A stretch of 64,000 nucleotides of DNA. Origin: Alcaligenaceae bacterium. Lineage in GTDB: Bacteria > Pseudomonadota > Gammaproteobacteria > Burkholderiales > Burkholderiaceae_B. The position numbers and the translations under genes are program-made. Position 1 is the first letter of the stretch. Each line of letters opens with the position of its first letter. Where the stretch lies: NCBI GenBank assembly GCA_013416485.1, contig JACCEO010000004.1:186001-250000 (forward strand). Direction: 5' to 3'. The notes beneath the pieces were generated by a model that was not told the origin of the DNA, made no database searches, and saw only the letters and a list, made by a program, of their open reading frames with translations. This document shows, in pieces, positions 18,398-28,941 of this stretch.

Positions 18398-19192
18398 TTA
18401 CATACGGAAGTTTTTGCCCAAGTAGACTTGACGAACGGCTTCATCATCAATGATCTCATTTGGATGGCCGCTGGTAAGGACTTTGCCCTCGCTAATGATG
18501 TAGGCTCGGTCACAAATGCCTAGCGTTTCGCGTACGTTGTGGTCAGTAATTAACACGCCAATATTACGGCTTTTTAGAAACTGAACAATGCGCTGAATTT
18601 CAATCACTGCAATGGGATCAACCCCTGCAAAGGGCTCATCTAGCAAAATAAACCGAGGTCTGGTGGCCAGTGCACGAGCAATTTCTACGCGTCGCCGTTC
18701 ACCACCTGATAACGATATCGCTGTATTGCCTTGTATATGACCAATTTGTAGTTCGTCTATCAGTGAATCCAGGCTTTCGTTGATTTGTTGCTTGCTAGGT
18801 GGGCGCCCTTGGGCGTCGGTTTGCAGCTCCAGGACGGCACGTATATTTTCTTCGACAGTCAGGCGCCGAAATACCGATGCATCTTGAGGCAGATACGACA
18901 GACCCAGCCGTGCGCGCTTATGCATAGGCATGCTGGTGATGTCGGTATTGTCGATTAGGATACGGCCGGCATCGGTAGGGACTATCCCAACGATCATATA
19001 GAAACTGGTGGTTTTTCCAGCGCCGTTGGGACCTAATAAGCCGACGACTTCGCCGCTGTCTACTGACATGGATACGTCATGTACGACAGTACGTTTGCCA
19101 TAAGTTTTTTGCAGGCCGGTAGCCACCAGGCGGCCGGGCGTGTCATTGGCCGGACGACTGGCGCGTGACGAAGTAGCTGAAGTTGCGAGCAT
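18398..19192 (-). CDS. lptB: LPS export ABC transporter ATP-binding protein LptB
   Basis: The 264-residue ATPase drives extraction of LPS from the inner membrane by LptB2FGC. Walker A is [17 protein letters not shown], the signature [16 protein letters not shown], and Walker [17 protein letters not shown], with the switch His in [14 protein letters not shown]. About 22 extra residues (Ser/Ala/Arg-rich) precede the conserved [15 protein letters not shown] start; an internal start is possible. It is the last gene of the kdsD-kdsC-lptC-lptA-lptB run. Confidence 0.95.
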   Translation of the reverse strand: MLATSATSSRASRPANDTPGRLVATGLQKTYGKRTVVHDVSMSVDSGEVVGLLGPNGAGKTTSFYMIVGIVPTDAGRILIDNTDITSMPMHKRARLGLSYLPQDASVFRRLTVEENIRAVLELQTDAQGRPPSKQQINESLDSLIDELQIGHIQGNTAISLSGGERRRVEIARALATRPRFILLDEPFAGVDPIAVIEIQRIVQFLKSRNIGVLITDHNVRETLGICDRAYIISEGKVLTSGHPNEIIDDEAVRQVYLGKNFRM

Positions 19193-19230
19193 AAGGTGGT
19201 GTAGGGTTCAGATTGGGGCCGTAGCCGTGG

Positions 19231-19827
19231 TTAGCCTGCTGATTTTTTTTGGCATTCGGCAATAGCGGCATCGGCTTTACTGCGTGCTTGGGCGACCGAG
19301 CGGACGCGGCCACCAGCTGCTGACGAGTTAGGACCGCCGAAAGCTTGGTAGGTATCGGTTTTTTGTTTATAGATAACGCGCTCGCCCTTGATGGTGTCAA
19401 AGGGTTTTCCACACAGAAAGCGTGTGACTACCGCTTGTCCCGTCATGATGACTTCTTCTGTTTTTCCGTTGTAGTCACCGCGTAAGCCCTTGGCTTCTAT
19501 CACTTCAAACTTTGCGGGATCTTCTTGACGAATCACGACAGGTTTGTTGCCATTTACGGTAGCGATGCCGTGCTGAAAGCCTTCAGCATCTTCACGTATC
19601 ACTAGCTTGTCAGAGTGCAAGGTCATCGCACCACGGGTCATGATGACATTGCCTATAAAGATACTTTCTTTGTTGATGTCGTCGTAATCCAGCGTATCTG
19701 AAAGCACCAGGGTGTCTGGTTCTTCGGCAGGGGGGGTAGCCGTTTGAGCATAAGTCAGGTGGCTTGCGGCGATTAAGGCCATAGAGCTCAGCCAGAGGCT
19801 GAAAGCGGTAGGGCGTGTCAGGTTCAT
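19231..19827 (-). CDS. lptA: LPS transport periplasmic protein LptA
   Basis: The 198-residue precursor has a signal peptide ending near HLTYAQTATPP and an OstA-like beta-jellyroll core: IFIGNVIMTRGAMTLHSDKLVIRED, then EVIEAKGLRGDYNGKTEEVIMTGQAVVTR. LptA bridges the periplasm between LptC and LptD. A Cys in VVTRFLCGKPFDTIKGERVIY is shared with betaproteobacterial homologues. It overlaps the lptC stop by four bases. Confidence 0.93.
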   Translation of the reverse strand: MNLTRPTAFSLWLSSMALIAASHLTYAQTATPPAEEPDTLVLSDTLDYDDINKESIFIGNVIMTRGAMTLHSDKLVIREDAEGFQHGIATVNGNKPVVIRQEDPAKFEVIEAKGLRGDYNGKTEEVIMTGQAVVTRFLCGKPFDTIKGERVIYKQKTDTYQAFGGPNSSAAGGRVRSVAQARSKADAAIAECQKKSAG

Positions 19828-20447
19828 GGTTTTCCTGGTGTCGGCGGGTTTTGGGTAGTGCGATTGCGCGCGCTATCTTGGCCCGAAATTTTTACGTCTG
19901 AGGCTGAAAATACCTGCAGTTGCCTAGTGTTGTTATCGTAACGCATACCTATGCCATTCATGGTCGATGATCCATTCACCACATGTGCGGGTAAATCGGT
20001 TAGCACCAGGTTGTCATCGGGGCGCAGCGTCAGCTGTTCGCTGCGTACATCTAAGGCTGGTTTGTCTTGGTCGGCATAGCGATGTACATGGGCGTCGCCC
20101 GTCATGATGATGCGCGCGCCGTCCTCGTCCATGACGGCAAGCTTAGAGGTGCCTACCGTGACTGGTGTTCCAGGCTGTTGCCCTGTGGCTCTGGCCGTAG
20201 TGATTTCGTAGGAGTCGTCGTCAGGGTAATGCTGCATGGCGTCACCCTCGAGTCGGTTGATGGCTACGCCGTTGGCGTCAGTGCGTACCATGACGAATTT
20301 TTTTGCCCAGGAGTCGGGTTCGTGGGTGACGCGCCGGGGCGGATCCGTAGTAATGGCGCGCTGCGCATAGTCGGCAGCCCACCACGTGCCGCTGACCAGC
20401 ACTAGTAATAACATCAAGGCAATTAGCGATGGTGCGCGGTCTTTCAT
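19824..20447 (-). CDS. lptC: LPS export protein LptC
   Basis: The 207-residue bitopic inner-membrane protein has an N-terminal TM helix (about 8-27) and a periplasmic jellyroll with RLEGDAMQHYPDDDSYEI and ARIIMTGDAHVHRYAD. It receives LPS from LptBFG and hands it to LptA. It lies 4 bases downstream of kdsC and overlaps lptA. The C-terminal 20 residues are Asn/Thr/Pro-rich and probably disordered. Confidence 0.92.
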   Translation of the reverse strand: MKDRAPSLIALMLLLVLVSGTWWAADYAQRAITTDPPRRVTHEPDSWAKKFVMVRTDANGVAINRLEGDAMQHYPDDDSYEITTARATGQQPGTPVTVGTSKLAVMDEDGARIIMTGDAHVHRYADQDKPALDVRSEQLTLRPDDNLVLTDLPAHVVNGSSTMNGIGMRYDNNTRQLQVFSASDVKISGQDSARNRTTQNPPTPGKP

Positions 20448-20451
20448 GGTG

Positions 20452-21057
20452 TTATTGGATGTTGCCAGTCATGGGCCGCGCTTGCGGAGAAAAGAATGCG
20501 CCCAGGCGTCCTTGTGCGGCCAGTACCAGATCGCAACACTCGCGTACTGCACCAGATCCGCCAGGGCGCGTGGATACCCAGTGGGCAATTTGGGACACAT
20601 AGGTCGGAGCGTTCGGTACACTGGCGGCAAAGCCTACGCGTTGCATGGCGGCCAGATCAATGATGTCGTCGCCCATGTAGCCGATTTCATTCAGGCTGCA
20701 GTTATTTTCCTGTGCCAGGGTGGCGATGGTCTGGGTTTTGTCCCGGACGCCTTGGTAGACCAAGGCTATGCCCAGTTCAGCCGCACGGCGTGCCACGATG
20801 GCACCTTCGCGGCCAGTAATCAGGGCTACGGTAATACCGCTTTCGCGCAATAGGCGCAAACCATGACCATCCAGGGCATGAAAACCTTTAGCGATTTCGC
20901 CATGTTCACCATACCAAAGGCTGCCATCGGTCAGTACGCCGTCCACATCAAATGCCATAACGCGTAATTGGCGCGCGCGCTCAATCACGGTGGCAGGAAT
21001 TTTTGCCAAAATCTGGGCTTCGACAGGGTGGGGGGAACGGGGCGGTATCATCATCAA
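20452..21057 (-). CDS. kdsC: 3-deoxy-D-manno-octulosonate 8-phosphate phosphatase
   Basis: The 201-residue HAD phosphatase has motif I VMAFDVDGVLTDGSLWYG, motif II VALITGREGAIV and motif IV GYMGDDIIDLAAMQRVGFAASV. It dephosphorylates KDO-8-phosphate, the third step of KDO synthesis. It overlaps the kdsD stop by four bases and precedes lptC, so KDO synthesis and LPS export are transcribed together. Confidence 0.94.
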   Translation of the reverse strand: MMMIPPRSPHPVEAQILAKIPATVIERARQLRVMAFDVDGVLTDGSLWYGEHGEIAKGFHALDGHGLRLLRESGITVALITGREGAIVARRAAELGIALVYQGVRDKTQTIATLAQENNCSLNEIGYMGDDIIDLAAMQRVGFAASVPNAPTYVSQIAHWVSTRPGGSGAVRECCDLVLAAQGRLGAFFSPQARPMTGNIQ

Positions 21058-22043
21058 ATTACCTTTGCTGCAAGCAAGTCGTGCATATGTAATGCGCCTA
21101 ATAATAGCCCGGCATCGTCCACAACCAGTATTTGATTAAGACGTTCTGCGTCCATGAGCCTGGCAGCCTCTACGGCCAGCAGCCCTGGCGCGACTGTGCG
21201 AGGGTTGGGGCTCATGCCGTCACTGACGTTAAGAGCGCGGATATCACCGTGGCGTCCTATCAGGCGACGTAGGTCACCATCTGTAAATATACCGATAGGA
21301 TGGTGTTGATCGTTGGTCACTATGGTCATGCCCATGCCTTTGGCCGACATTTCTATCAAGGCATCCTGTATGGCAGTGGTCGATGCTACCAATGGTAAGG
21401 AATCGCCTTGGCGCATGACGTCACGTACCAAGGTTAACAAACGACGACCCAGGGCACCGCCAGGGTGCGAGCGGGCAAAATCGTCGGGACCAAAACCGCG
21501 AGACTCTAGACAGGCGACCGCTAAGGCATCACCCAGGACCAAAGCGGTTGTGGTGCTGGCAGTAGGTGCCAAATTAAGGGGGCAGGCTTCTTGGTGTACG
21601 GAGGCATTCAGGTGCAAGTCTGCACTGCCTGCCAGAGGAGAGTCAGGGTGTCCCGTGATGGCAATGACTTGGGCGCCCATGCGCTTGGCTACCGTCAGTA
21701 TAGTGACCAGCTCGTTGGCTGCGCCAGAGTACGAGATAGCCAGAACAATATCTTGTTTGGTCAGCATGCCCAGGTCGCCATGTATGGCTTCAGCGGCATG
21801 CATGAAAAATGCAGGAGTGCCTGTGGACGCCAGTGTGGCGGCAATTTTTCGAGCAATGTGACCAGACTTGCCTATGCCTGTCACCACAACCCGGCCTTGG
21901 CAGGCCAGCAGCAAACTGACGGCTTGAACAAAGGAGTGATCCAAGCGGTCATGCATAGCCTGTAAAGCCTGAATTTCTATGCTGAAACTGCGTCTGGCGG
22001 ATTTCAGTACGGTATCCGCGACGACGGGAGTAATATTTTCCAT
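21054..22043 (-). CDS. kdsD: D-arabinose 5-phosphate isomerase
   Basis: The 329-residue protein has an N-terminal SIS domain (VVVTGIGKSGHIARKIAATLASTGTPAFF at about 50-78; the HGDLGM motif follows) and two C-terminal CBS domains (about 205-325). It makes D-arabinose 5-phosphate, the first committed step to KDO. First gene of the LPS run and divergent from apt; the 149 bases between them must hold both promoters, though I could not pick convincing boxes. Confidence 0.94.
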   Translation of the reverse strand: MENITPVVADTVLKSARRSFSIEIQALQAMHDRLDHSFVQAVSLLLACQGRVVVTGIGKSGHIARKIAATLASTGTPAFFMHAAEAIHGDLGMLTKQDIVLAISYSGAANELVTILTVAKRMGAQVIAITGHPDSPLAGSADLHLNASVHQEACPLNLAPTASTTTALVLGDALAVACLESRGFGPDDFARSHPGGALGRRLLTLVRDVMRQGDSLPLVASTTAIQDALIEMSAKGMGMTIVTNDQHHPIGIFTDGDLRRLIGRHGDIRALNVSDGMSPNPRTVAPGLLAVEAARLMDAERLNQILVVDDAGLLLGALHMHDLLAAKVI

Positions 22044-22192
22044 TAAGGGATTTTACGCTTAAAAAACTTACGATCACTAGTCAACTACGCTTAACTGGAC
22101 CGTTGCTTGGTAAACTGTCTGCAAGGCACTGCTAGTTTGTTAGTTGGTGCCAGCGCTGTCCCACCGTTTTATCTGTTTCCTTGGCGACTCGA

Positions 22193-22744
22193 ATGAATAT
22201 TGATCCTACTGCCTACGTTCGCAACACTATACGTAGTGTTCCCGACTGGCCTAAACTAGGCGTTACTTTTCGGGACATAACACCCGTACTACAAGACCCA
22301 CAGGCATTTCGGGTACTGGTTGACCTGTTTGTATACCGCTACATGCGACAACGCCTGGACTTGGTGGCGGGTGTAGACGCCAGGGGGTTCATATTGGGTT
22401 CTGTGCTGGCCTACGAACTGAATCTAGGCTTTGTGCCAGTACGTAAAAAAGGCAAGCTACCGTTTCGTACGGTGGCTGAAGAATACTCCTTGGAGTATGG
22501 CAATGCCACGGTCGAAATGCACACCGACGCTGTGCGCCCAGGCCAGCGCGTCTTATTGATAGACGACCTGATCGCTACCGGTGGCACACTACTGGCGGCT
22601 ACTAAGCTGCTGCAGCGCTTAGGTGCAAATGTTATCGAAGCCGCTGCTATTATCGACCTGCCCGATCTAGGTGGTTCTGCAGCAATCGAGGCTACTGGTT
22701 TACCTGTTTACACCGTATGTAGTTTTAACGAGACCGCGGTGTAG
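22193..22744 (+). CDS. apt: Adenine phosphoribosyltransferase
   Basis: The 183-residue purine-salvage enzyme converts adenine and PRPP to AMP. It starts [26 protein letters not shown], has [28 protein letters not shown], and the PRPP-binding motif [21 protein letters not shown] at 22181 extends the frame by four residues; ATG 22193 gives the standard N terminus. A strong terminator follows. Confidence 0.95.
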   Translation: MNIDPTAYVRNTIRSVPDWPKLGVTFRDITPVLQDPQAFRVLVDLFVYRYMRQRLDLVAGVDARGFILGSVLAYELNLGFVPVRKKGKLPFRTVAEEYSLEYGNATVEMHTDAVRPGQRVLLIDDLIATGGTLLAATKLLQRLGANVIEAAAIIDLPDLGGSAAIEATGLPVYTVCSFNETAV

Positions 22745-22780
22745 TCTTGTCACTTTAGTGATATCGGCAGGCAAAATAAG

Positions 22781-22815
22781 ATGCCCACCCCGAAAGGGTG
22801 GGCATTTCTATTAGA
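22781..22815. terminator. Bidirectional rho-independent terminator, apt / FAD-Fe-S dehydrogenase
   Basis: A perfect 10-bp stem ATGCCCACCC (22781-22790) and GGGTGGGCAT (22796-22805) closes a CGAAA loop. On the plus strand it is followed by TTCTATT. On the minus strand the reverse complement is followed by CTTATTTTG. It therefore suits both converging genes; the minus-strand gene stops at 22811. Confidence 0.9.
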
Positions 22816-25800
22816 CCAATACCCGCTCTATGCCGCCGGCATTTGCCACTTTTACATAGTTTTCCATCCAGTCAGCACCCAGAATATGGCGTGCCATCTC
22901 GACGACGATGTAGTCGGCCTCCATGCCGGTATCCCCTGAGTAACGTGACATGCCTTGCAGGCAGGACGGGCAGGATGTCAGCATTTTGACCTCGCCTGTG
23001 TAGCCATCGGCACGGATTTCAGCCGTGTTCTTGACCAGTTCTTCTTGCTTGCGGAAGCGCACCTGCGTAGAAATGTCGGGACGCGATACGGCCAGCGTCC
23101 CGGATTCGCCGCAGCAGCGGTCGGTTTTGATGGTGCTGTCACCCACTAAAGCCTTCACCGTTTTCATGGGTTCTTGCAGTTTCATGGGGGTATGGCAAGG
23201 GTCATGATACATATACCGTACACCTTGCGCACCTTCAAGCTGTATCCCTTTTTCCAGCAGATATTCGTGGATGTCTATCAGACGACAGCCGGGAAAGATT
23301 TTCTCAAATTCGTAGCCGGCCAATTGGTCGTAACATGTGCCACAGCTGACCACTACCGTTTTAATGTCTAGATAGTTAAGCGTAGTTGCCATGCGATGGA
23401 ACAACACGCGGTTATCGGTGATGATCTTGTCGGCCTTGTCCTTCATACCGTTGCCACGCTGGGGATAGCCGCAGCATAAGTAACCTGGGGGCAACACGGT
23501 TTGTACGCCCGCATGCCACAGCATGGCCTGGGTGGCTAGGCCTACCTGAGAAAACAGACGCTCGGAACCACAGCCAGGGAAATAAAAAACGGCTTCAGTG
23601 TGTGTGTTGGTAGTGACAGGGTTACGAATGATGGGAACATAGTCCGCATCTTCGATATCTAGCAACTTGCGGGCGGTTTGCTTGGGTAAGCCGCCAGGCA
23701 TTTTTTTGTTGATGAAATGTATAACCTGTTCGCGTATCGGGGCTTTTCCTACTGTGGATACAGGCGCAGCCACTTGCTTGGCCGCTGGTGCAGCCAGGAA
23801 GTCGTTGGCTAGGCGCTGTGCTTTGTACCCTACACCTATCATGGCTTTGCGTGTGGTGTTGATGACGCGTGGGTCTTTGGCGTTCAGGAAGAACATGGCC
23901 GCTGTGGTGCCAGGATTGAATGACTTTTTGCCCATGCTGCGTAGCAAAGCACGCATTTCCATAGAGACATCGCCAAAGTCGATATCTACTGGACAGGGGT
24001 TGTAGCACTTATGACACACTGTGCAGTGGTCGGCCACGTCTTCAAATTCTTCCCAGTGCTTAAGGCTGATGCCACGTCGGGTTTGCTCTTCGTACAGGAA
24101 GGCTTCAATGAGCAGCGACGTTGCCAGAATTTTGTTGCGAGGTGAGTACAGCAGGTTAGCGCGTGGTACATGGGTAGCACACACAGGTTTACATTTGCCG
24201 CAACGCAGGCAGTCTTTGATGGCATTGGAAATAGCGCCTATCTCGCTGCGCTGCATGATCAGGGACTCGTAGCCTAGTAGGTTGAAGCTGGGTGTCCAGG
24301 CGTGACGCAAGTCGGCTTCTGGCATTAGTTTGCCGGCATTGAAGCGGTTGTTAGGGTCTACACGACGTTTGTAGTCCTGAAAAGGGGCTAGCTCTTCTTC
24401 GGTCAGGTATTCGTACTTGGTCAGGCCTATGCCATGCTCACCGGAGATTACACCGTCCAGACTGCGTGCAATTTGCATGATGCGAGCCACGGTTTCGTTG
24501 GCCTCGCGCAGCATCTCGTAGTTATCCGAGTTAACAGGAAGGTTGGTGTGGACGTTGCCGTCGCCTGCATGCATGTGCAGGGCCACAAAGACCCTGCCTT
24601 TTAGTATGCGGTCGTGTATGGCTTGAATTTCAGCCAATACGGCAGCGCAGTCGGCACCGGCAAAATAGCGTTCCATCAAGGCGCGCACTTCAGTTTTCCA
24701 AGAGATGCGCAAGGTGTGGTCTTGCATCAGATCCAGGATAAGGGCGTCGGCTTGCGTAGATAAACGCAGGGCCAGGTCTTCTGGCGAAGCTGCAACGCCT
24801 ATGCGTTGCAGCTCGTCCAGGCTGCTGGACAAGGGTTGATCCAGGTTATCTAGTAACCAGGTCCAGCGCTGCCTTACGGCCTGCAAGGTGGCGATGGCGT
24901 CTTGTTTGCGCTCGGACAGAATTTCTTCGCGAGTGTGTTCGGCGTCATCGTGGCCTTCGGTTTTACCTATGGGCAGACCGCCTTGGAAAAACGTATCTAG
25001 GGCATCCAATAGACGCAGTTTATTGCGGGTAGAGAGCTCTATATTGATGCGTTCTATGGCATCGGTGTATTCGCCCATACGATTCAGGGGTATCACCACG
25101 TCTTCGTTGATTTTGAAGGCATTGGTGTGGCGGGCAATGGCAGCGGTGCGTGCACGATCTAGCCAGAAGCGTTTACGGGCTTCGGCACTAACGGCCACAA
25201 AACCTTCACCGTGACGCGAGTTGGCAATACGCACGACTTCACTGGCGGCTTGGGCGACGGCATCGGCGTCATCACCAACAATATCGCCGATCAACACCAT
25301 TTTTGGCAGGCTGCCACGCTTGCTTTTGGTGGAGTAGCCCACGGCACGCAGGTAGCGTTCGTCCAGGTGTTCCAGGCCAGCAAGTAAGGCTCCCATCGCT
25401 TTGCCGGGGCCGTCCAGATAGTCTTTGACTTCGACGATGGATGGCACGGCATCCCGTGCCGAGCCGAAGAACTCCATGCAAACGGTACGTGTGTGTTCTG
25501 GCATGCGGTGCAATATCCAGCGAGCAGAGGTAATCAGGCCGTCACAGCCTTCTTTTTGCACGCCGGGTAAGCCAGCCAGGAATTTATCGGTAACGTCTTT
25601 GCCCAAACCCGCCTTACGGAAACGTGAACCGTCAATTTCTAGGGTTTCGCTACGTAACAAGGAGACGCCAGGCAGGGCAGCACCATCAAACCAACGTAGC
25701 TCGAAGCGAGCCATAGGGGCATCGTGTATTTTGCCCAAGTTGTGATCTAGACGGGTGACTTCCAGCCAGTTGCCTTCTGGGTCTACCATGCGCCACCAGG

Positions 25801-26749
25801 CTAGGTTATCTAGGGCGGTACCCCATAAGACGGCTTTTTTGCCGCCTGCGTTCATGGCGACGTTACCACCCACACAGGATGCGTCGGCCGAGGTCGGGTC
25901 AACGGCAAAGACAAAGCCTGCAGCATCAGCTGCATCGGCCACGCGTCGTGTGACTACGCCGGCGCCACACAGCACTGTACCCACGGGTTCAGCGACGCCA
26001 GGCAAGGCAATGCTTTCTACTGGGCCCAAGGCATCCAGCTTTTCGGTATTGATGACCACAGAGCGCCAAGTAAGCGGTATGGCACCACCGGTATAGCCTG
26101 TACCGCCGCCACGCGGAATGATGGTCATATCCAACTCAATGCAAGCGCGTACCAACGCCGCCATTTCGTCTTCGCTATCTGGGGTTAGCACCACAAAGGG
26201 GTACTCCACTCGCCAGTCAGTGGCGTCAGTAACATGAGATACCCGCGATAGGCCGTCGAATTTAATGTTGTCTTTACGCGTAATGCGTGACAGGCGACGA
26301 ACCACTTGTTTGCGTAGCTCTCTGGTGACCGTGAATTCGTTCTCGAAGGTATTCACAGCCTGGCGGGCCGCCTCGAGTAAACGGGCAACCTTGTTGTCGC
26401 GCGCTATAGCACTGGTGTCGCGGCGCTCGTCTACGCCAGCTAGCCTATGGTTCAGGGCCTGCACCAGTTGTTGCTGACGCTTGGGATTGTCCAGCAAGTC
26501 GTCTTGCAAATAGGGGTTGCGTTTGACCACCCACATGTCGCCCAACACTTCTAGCAGCATGCGTGCGGAGCGGCCAGTGTTGCGTTCGGAACGTAACTCG
26601 GATATTTTTTCCCAGGCGACCTCGCCCAACAGGCGCAAGACGATCTCGCGGTCAGAAAATGACGTGTAGTTATAGGGGATTTCACGCAGTCGCGGAGCAT
26701 AGTCCGGTGCGGGTTTGGTCAGCAAATAGCTATCGACAGGGGCGTTCAT
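22811..26749 (-). CDS. Large FAD-linked dehydrogenase / Fe-S fusion protein (DUF3683 type)
   Basis: The 1312-residue protein has several modules. An N-terminal DUF3683-like region (about 1-165) is followed by an FAD_binding_4 domain (about 180-380: [33 protein letters not shown]). An FAD-oxidase C domain (to about 800) includes [15 protein letters not shown] and [17 protein letters not shown]. Two 4Fe-4S motifs come next ([30 protein letters not shown]), then two CCG (heterodisulfide-reductase-like) domains with [11 protein letters not shown]…CCGYPQRG and [10 protein letters not shown]…RCCGESGT. This fuses GlcD-like and GlcF-like parts in one chain. A membrane-associated D-2-hydroxyacid (lactate-like) dehydrogenase feeding quinones is likely, but the substrate is unknown. 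Confidence 0.85.
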   Translation of the reverse strand: MNAPVDSYLLTKPAPDYAPRLREIPYNYTSFSDREIVLRLLGEVAWEKISELRSERNTGRSARMLLEVLGDMWVVKRNPYLQDDLLDNPKRQQQLVQALNHRLAGVDERRDTSAIARDNKVARLLEAARQAVNTFENEFTVTRELRKQVVRRLSRITRKDNIKFDGLSRVSHVTDATDWRVEYPFVVLTPDSEDEMAALVRACIELDMTIIPRGGGTGYTGGAIPLTWRSVVINTEKLDALGPVESIALPGVAEPVGTVLCGAGVVTRRVADAADAAGFVFAVDPTSADASCVGGNVAMNAGGKKAVLWGTALDNLAWWRMVDPEGNWLEVTRLDHNLGKIHDAPMARFELRWFDGAALPGVSLLRSETLEIDGSRFRKAGLGKDVTDKFLAGLPGVQKEGCDGLITSARWILHRMPEHTRTVCMEFFGSARDAVPSIVEVKDYLDGPGKAMGALLAGLEHLDERYLRAVGYSTKSKRGSLPKMVLIGDIVGDDADAVAQAASEVVRIANSRHGEGFVAVSAEARKRFWLDRARTAAIARHTNAFKINEDVVIPLNRMGEYTDAIERINIELSTRNKLRLLDALDTFFQGGLPIGKTEGHDDAEHTREEILSERKQDAIATLQAVRQRWTWLLDNLDQPLSSSLDELQRIGVAASPEDLALRLSTQADALILDLMQDHTLRISWKTEVRALMERYFAGADCAAVLAEIQAIHDRILKGRVFVALHMHAGDGNVHTNLPVNSDNYEMLREANETVARIMQIARSLDGVISGEHGIGLTKYEYLTEEELAPFQDYKRRVDPNNRFNAGKLMPEADLRHAWTPSFNLLGYESLIMQRSEIGAISNAIKDCLRCGKCKPVCATHVPRANLLYSPRNKILATSLLIEAFLYEEQTRRGISLKHWEEFEDVADHCTVCHKCYNPCPVDIDFGDVSMEMRALLRSMGKKSFNPGTTAAMFFLNAKDPRVINTTRKAMIGVGYKAQRLANDFLAAPAAKQVAAPVSTVGKAPIREQVIHFINKKMPGGLPKQTARKLLDIEDADYVPIIRNPVTTNTHTEAVFYFPGCGSERLFSQVGLATQAMLWHAGVQTVLPPGYLCCGYPQRGNGMKDKADKIITDNRVLFHRMATTLNYLDIKTVVVSCGTCYDQLAGYEFEKIFPGCRLIDIHEYLLEKGIQLEGAQGVRYMYHDPCHTPMKLQEPMKTVKALVGDSTIKTDRCCGESGTLAVSRPDISTQVRFRKQEELVKNTAEIRADGYTGEVKMLTSCPSCLQGMSRYSGDTGMEADYIVVEMARHILGADWMENYVKVANAGGIERVLV

Positions 26750-26854
26750 GGCGAGTACAAAATACGGGGGGTAATCGTATAGTTTAATCGACCACTCGGC
26801 GGATCGAGAAAATAGAGTTGATTAGGCGGGAAAGTGATGAATAAAAACAGACAG

Positions 26855-27379
26855 CTAGGCGGCTGCGTTTGGGAAAAACCACAGTAAAACAGCAGTCATC
26901 AAGGTATAGCGCAGCAGTTTTCCTATGGCCATATACATTACCGATGGCCAAAACGATAGCCTTAACCACCCAGCTACGGCACATAGTGGATCACCAACCA
27001 CGGGTAGCCAGGAAAACAGCAGCGCCATAGGCCCCAGCCTGTGCAACCAATAACTGACGTAGTCGTGCCAGCGTCCGCCCGCTTTGCTTTTACGGCTATC
27101 CGGGTTTTTTTCTTGCCAGTGCACATACGCTTTTTCAGCGCCGGCGCCCATGCCATAGCTAATGGTGCCGCCTATGGTATTACCTAGCGTGGCGACCAGG
27201 ACCGCTGGCCAGAACATATGAGGCGCAATCTTTACAAATCCAAATACCGCCGGCTCTGAACCCAGTGGTAGCAAAGTGGCTGATACCAGGCTAATAATGA
27301 AAATTGCGCTTAGCCCTATTTCGGGTAGGGCTAGCGTAAGTAGCAACCACTGTATTGAAGATTCTAGCCAGGCTTCCAT
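26855..27379 (-). CDS. YqaA-family (DedA-like) inner-membrane protein
   Basis: The 174-residue protein has four to five hydrophobic segments (about 8-28, 35-55, 55-75, 115-140, 150-170). The family segment SEPAVFGFVKIAPHMFWPAVLVATLGNTIGGTISYGMGAG is visible. It belongs to the SNARE-associated / VTT (DedA) group; relatives act in lipid-carrier handling or membrane homeostasis, but YqaA itself is uncharacterised. It follows algC-like phosphomannomutase by 29 bases on the same strand. Confidence 0.8.
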   Translation of the reverse strand: MEAWLESSIQWLLLTLALPEIGLSAIFIISLVSATLLPLGSEPAVFGFVKIAPHMFWPAVLVATLGNTIGGTISYGMGAGAEKAYVHWQEKNPDSRKSKAGGRWHDYVSYWLHRLGPMALLFSWLPVVGDPLCAVAGWLRLSFWPSVMYMAIGKLLRYTLMTAVLLWFFPNAAA

Positions 27380-27408
27380 GGAGAAAAGTACCGCGTTGTA
27401 TGTGGTGG

Positions 27409-28803
27409 TTAAAACGGCAGGGTGATATCAGGCGCTAATGCCATTAGTGCTGCACGGAATTCGCTTTGTATGATCTCCAGGGCCTGCTGCGTGTCGGCTT
27501 CGAATCGTAGTACGACGACAGGCGTGGTGTTGGACGCGCGTGCTAGGCCAAATCCATGAGGGTATTCCGCTCTGACACCGTCTATGGTGTTGATACTGGA
27601 TGCATTGGGGAAGCTGGCCTGTTCTTGCAAACGTTTAATCAGCGCATGGGGCTGGCCTTCTTGCATTTCCAGTTTCAGTTCCGGCGTGGAAATGTCTTGG
27701 GGTAAGGCTTCCAGCAAGGCCGATGGATTGTCGTGTCTGGATAAAATTTCCAGTAAACGCACACCGGTGTATAGACCGTCGTCAAAGCCAAACCAACGTT
27801 CTTTAAAGAAAATGTGACCGCTCATTTCGCCAGCCAAGGGAGCGCCGGTTTCAGCGAGCTTGGCTTTGATCATAGAGTGACCCGTTTGCCACATCAGGGG
27901 CTGGCCACCTGCCAGTTCTATAGAGCGAGCAACGTGGCGGCTGCACTTTACGTCAAAGATAATGGTGGCGCCGGGTTGTCGTTCTAGTATGTCTTGGGCG
28001 TAAAGTATCAGTTGGCGATCCGGCCAGATGATTTCACCTGAGCGCGTGACTACACCTAACCGGTCGGCATCGCCGTCAAACGCCAAGCCAAGTTCGCAGT
28101 CATTGGCCTGAACATGTTGTATCAGGTCTTGCAGGTTATCGGGGTTGGCGGGGTCAGGGTGATGATTAGGGAAGTCGCCATCGACCTTGGTGTACAGGGC
28201 TTGTACCTCGCAACCTAACGCGCTGAACAAGCGTTCTGCCAGGACACCGCCCACACCATTGCCGCAGTCTATGGCGATTTTCATGGAGCGTGCCAGTTTC
28301 ACATCACCGACCACGCGCTCTATGTAGCTATCCACAACGTTTATGTGACGGCCTTGTCCCGGTTTGGCGGTGTTTGTGCGGCTAGGCCAAGTGGCCATGA
28401 GGGTACGCAGCGCTTGGATGTCTGCACCATGCAAGGTTTTCCCTGCCATCATGATTTTGAAACCGTTGTAGTCTGGTGGGTTATGGCTGCCAGTGATGGC
28501 AATCCCAGAGCCGGTCTGCTGTGTATGTGCTGCAAAATATACCAAGGGTGTTGGGACCATACCCAGGTCCAGAGTGTCTATGCCGCCTGACCATATGCCG
28601 GCTTGTAAGGCTTGTGATAACGCTGGGCTGCTGTGGCGTCCGTCATAGCCTACGACCAGTGTGCTGACATTTTCCTGATGGGCCAATTGCGCCAGAGCCC
28701 AGCCTAATTGATGGGCAAAGGCTGGATTCAATTGCTGCGGCACGATGCCACGTATGTCATAGGCTTTGAAGACAGCGGTGGGCAAGGGGTCAGGAGTGGT
28801 CAC
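27409..28803 (-). CDS. Phosphomannomutase/phosphoglucomutase
   Basis: The 464-residue alpha-D-phosphohexomutase carries the four family signatures: the start FKAYDIRGIVPQQL, the phosphoserine loop ITGSHNPPDYNGFKI, the Mg-binding DGDADRLGV, and the sugar-binding GEMSGHIFF. It is closest in look to AlgC/ManB enzymes, which interconvert 6- and 1-phospho mannose or glucose for exopolysaccharide and LPS core precursors. No polysaccharide cluster is adjacent. Start at ATG 28803 gives the normal length. Confidence 0.92.
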   Translation of the reverse strand: MTTPDPLPTAVFKAYDIRGIVPQQLNPAFAHQLGWALAQLAHQENVSTLVVGYDGRHSSPALSQALQAGIWSGGIDTLDLGMVPTPLVYFAAHTQQTGSGIAITGSHNPPDYNGFKIMMAGKTLHGADIQALRTLMATWPSRTNTAKPGQGRHINVVDSYIERVVGDVKLARSMKIAIDCGNGVGGVLAERLFSALGCEVQALYTKVDGDFPNHHPDPANPDNLQDLIQHVQANDCELGLAFDGDADRLGVVTRSGEIIWPDRQLILYAQDILERQPGATIIFDVKCSRHVARSIELAGGQPLMWQTGHSMIKAKLAETGAPLAGEMSGHIFFKERWFGFDDGLYTGVRLLEILSRHDNPSALLEALPQDISTPELKLEMQEGQPHALIKRLQEQASFPNASSINTIDGVRAEYPHGFGLARASNTTPVVVLRFEADTQQALEIIQSEFRAALMALAPDITLPF

Positions 28804-28941
28804 GGTATATCCTTAGGTAATACTATCGATAGTCGTCAATTATCGCGTATTTATGATTTTTGGCCTGGTAGTGGGATGGCGTAAGGTAACAGACTGAGCT
28901 AAGCCTAAAATGAACGGTGGTTTTCTGGTGGTGGATACTTT

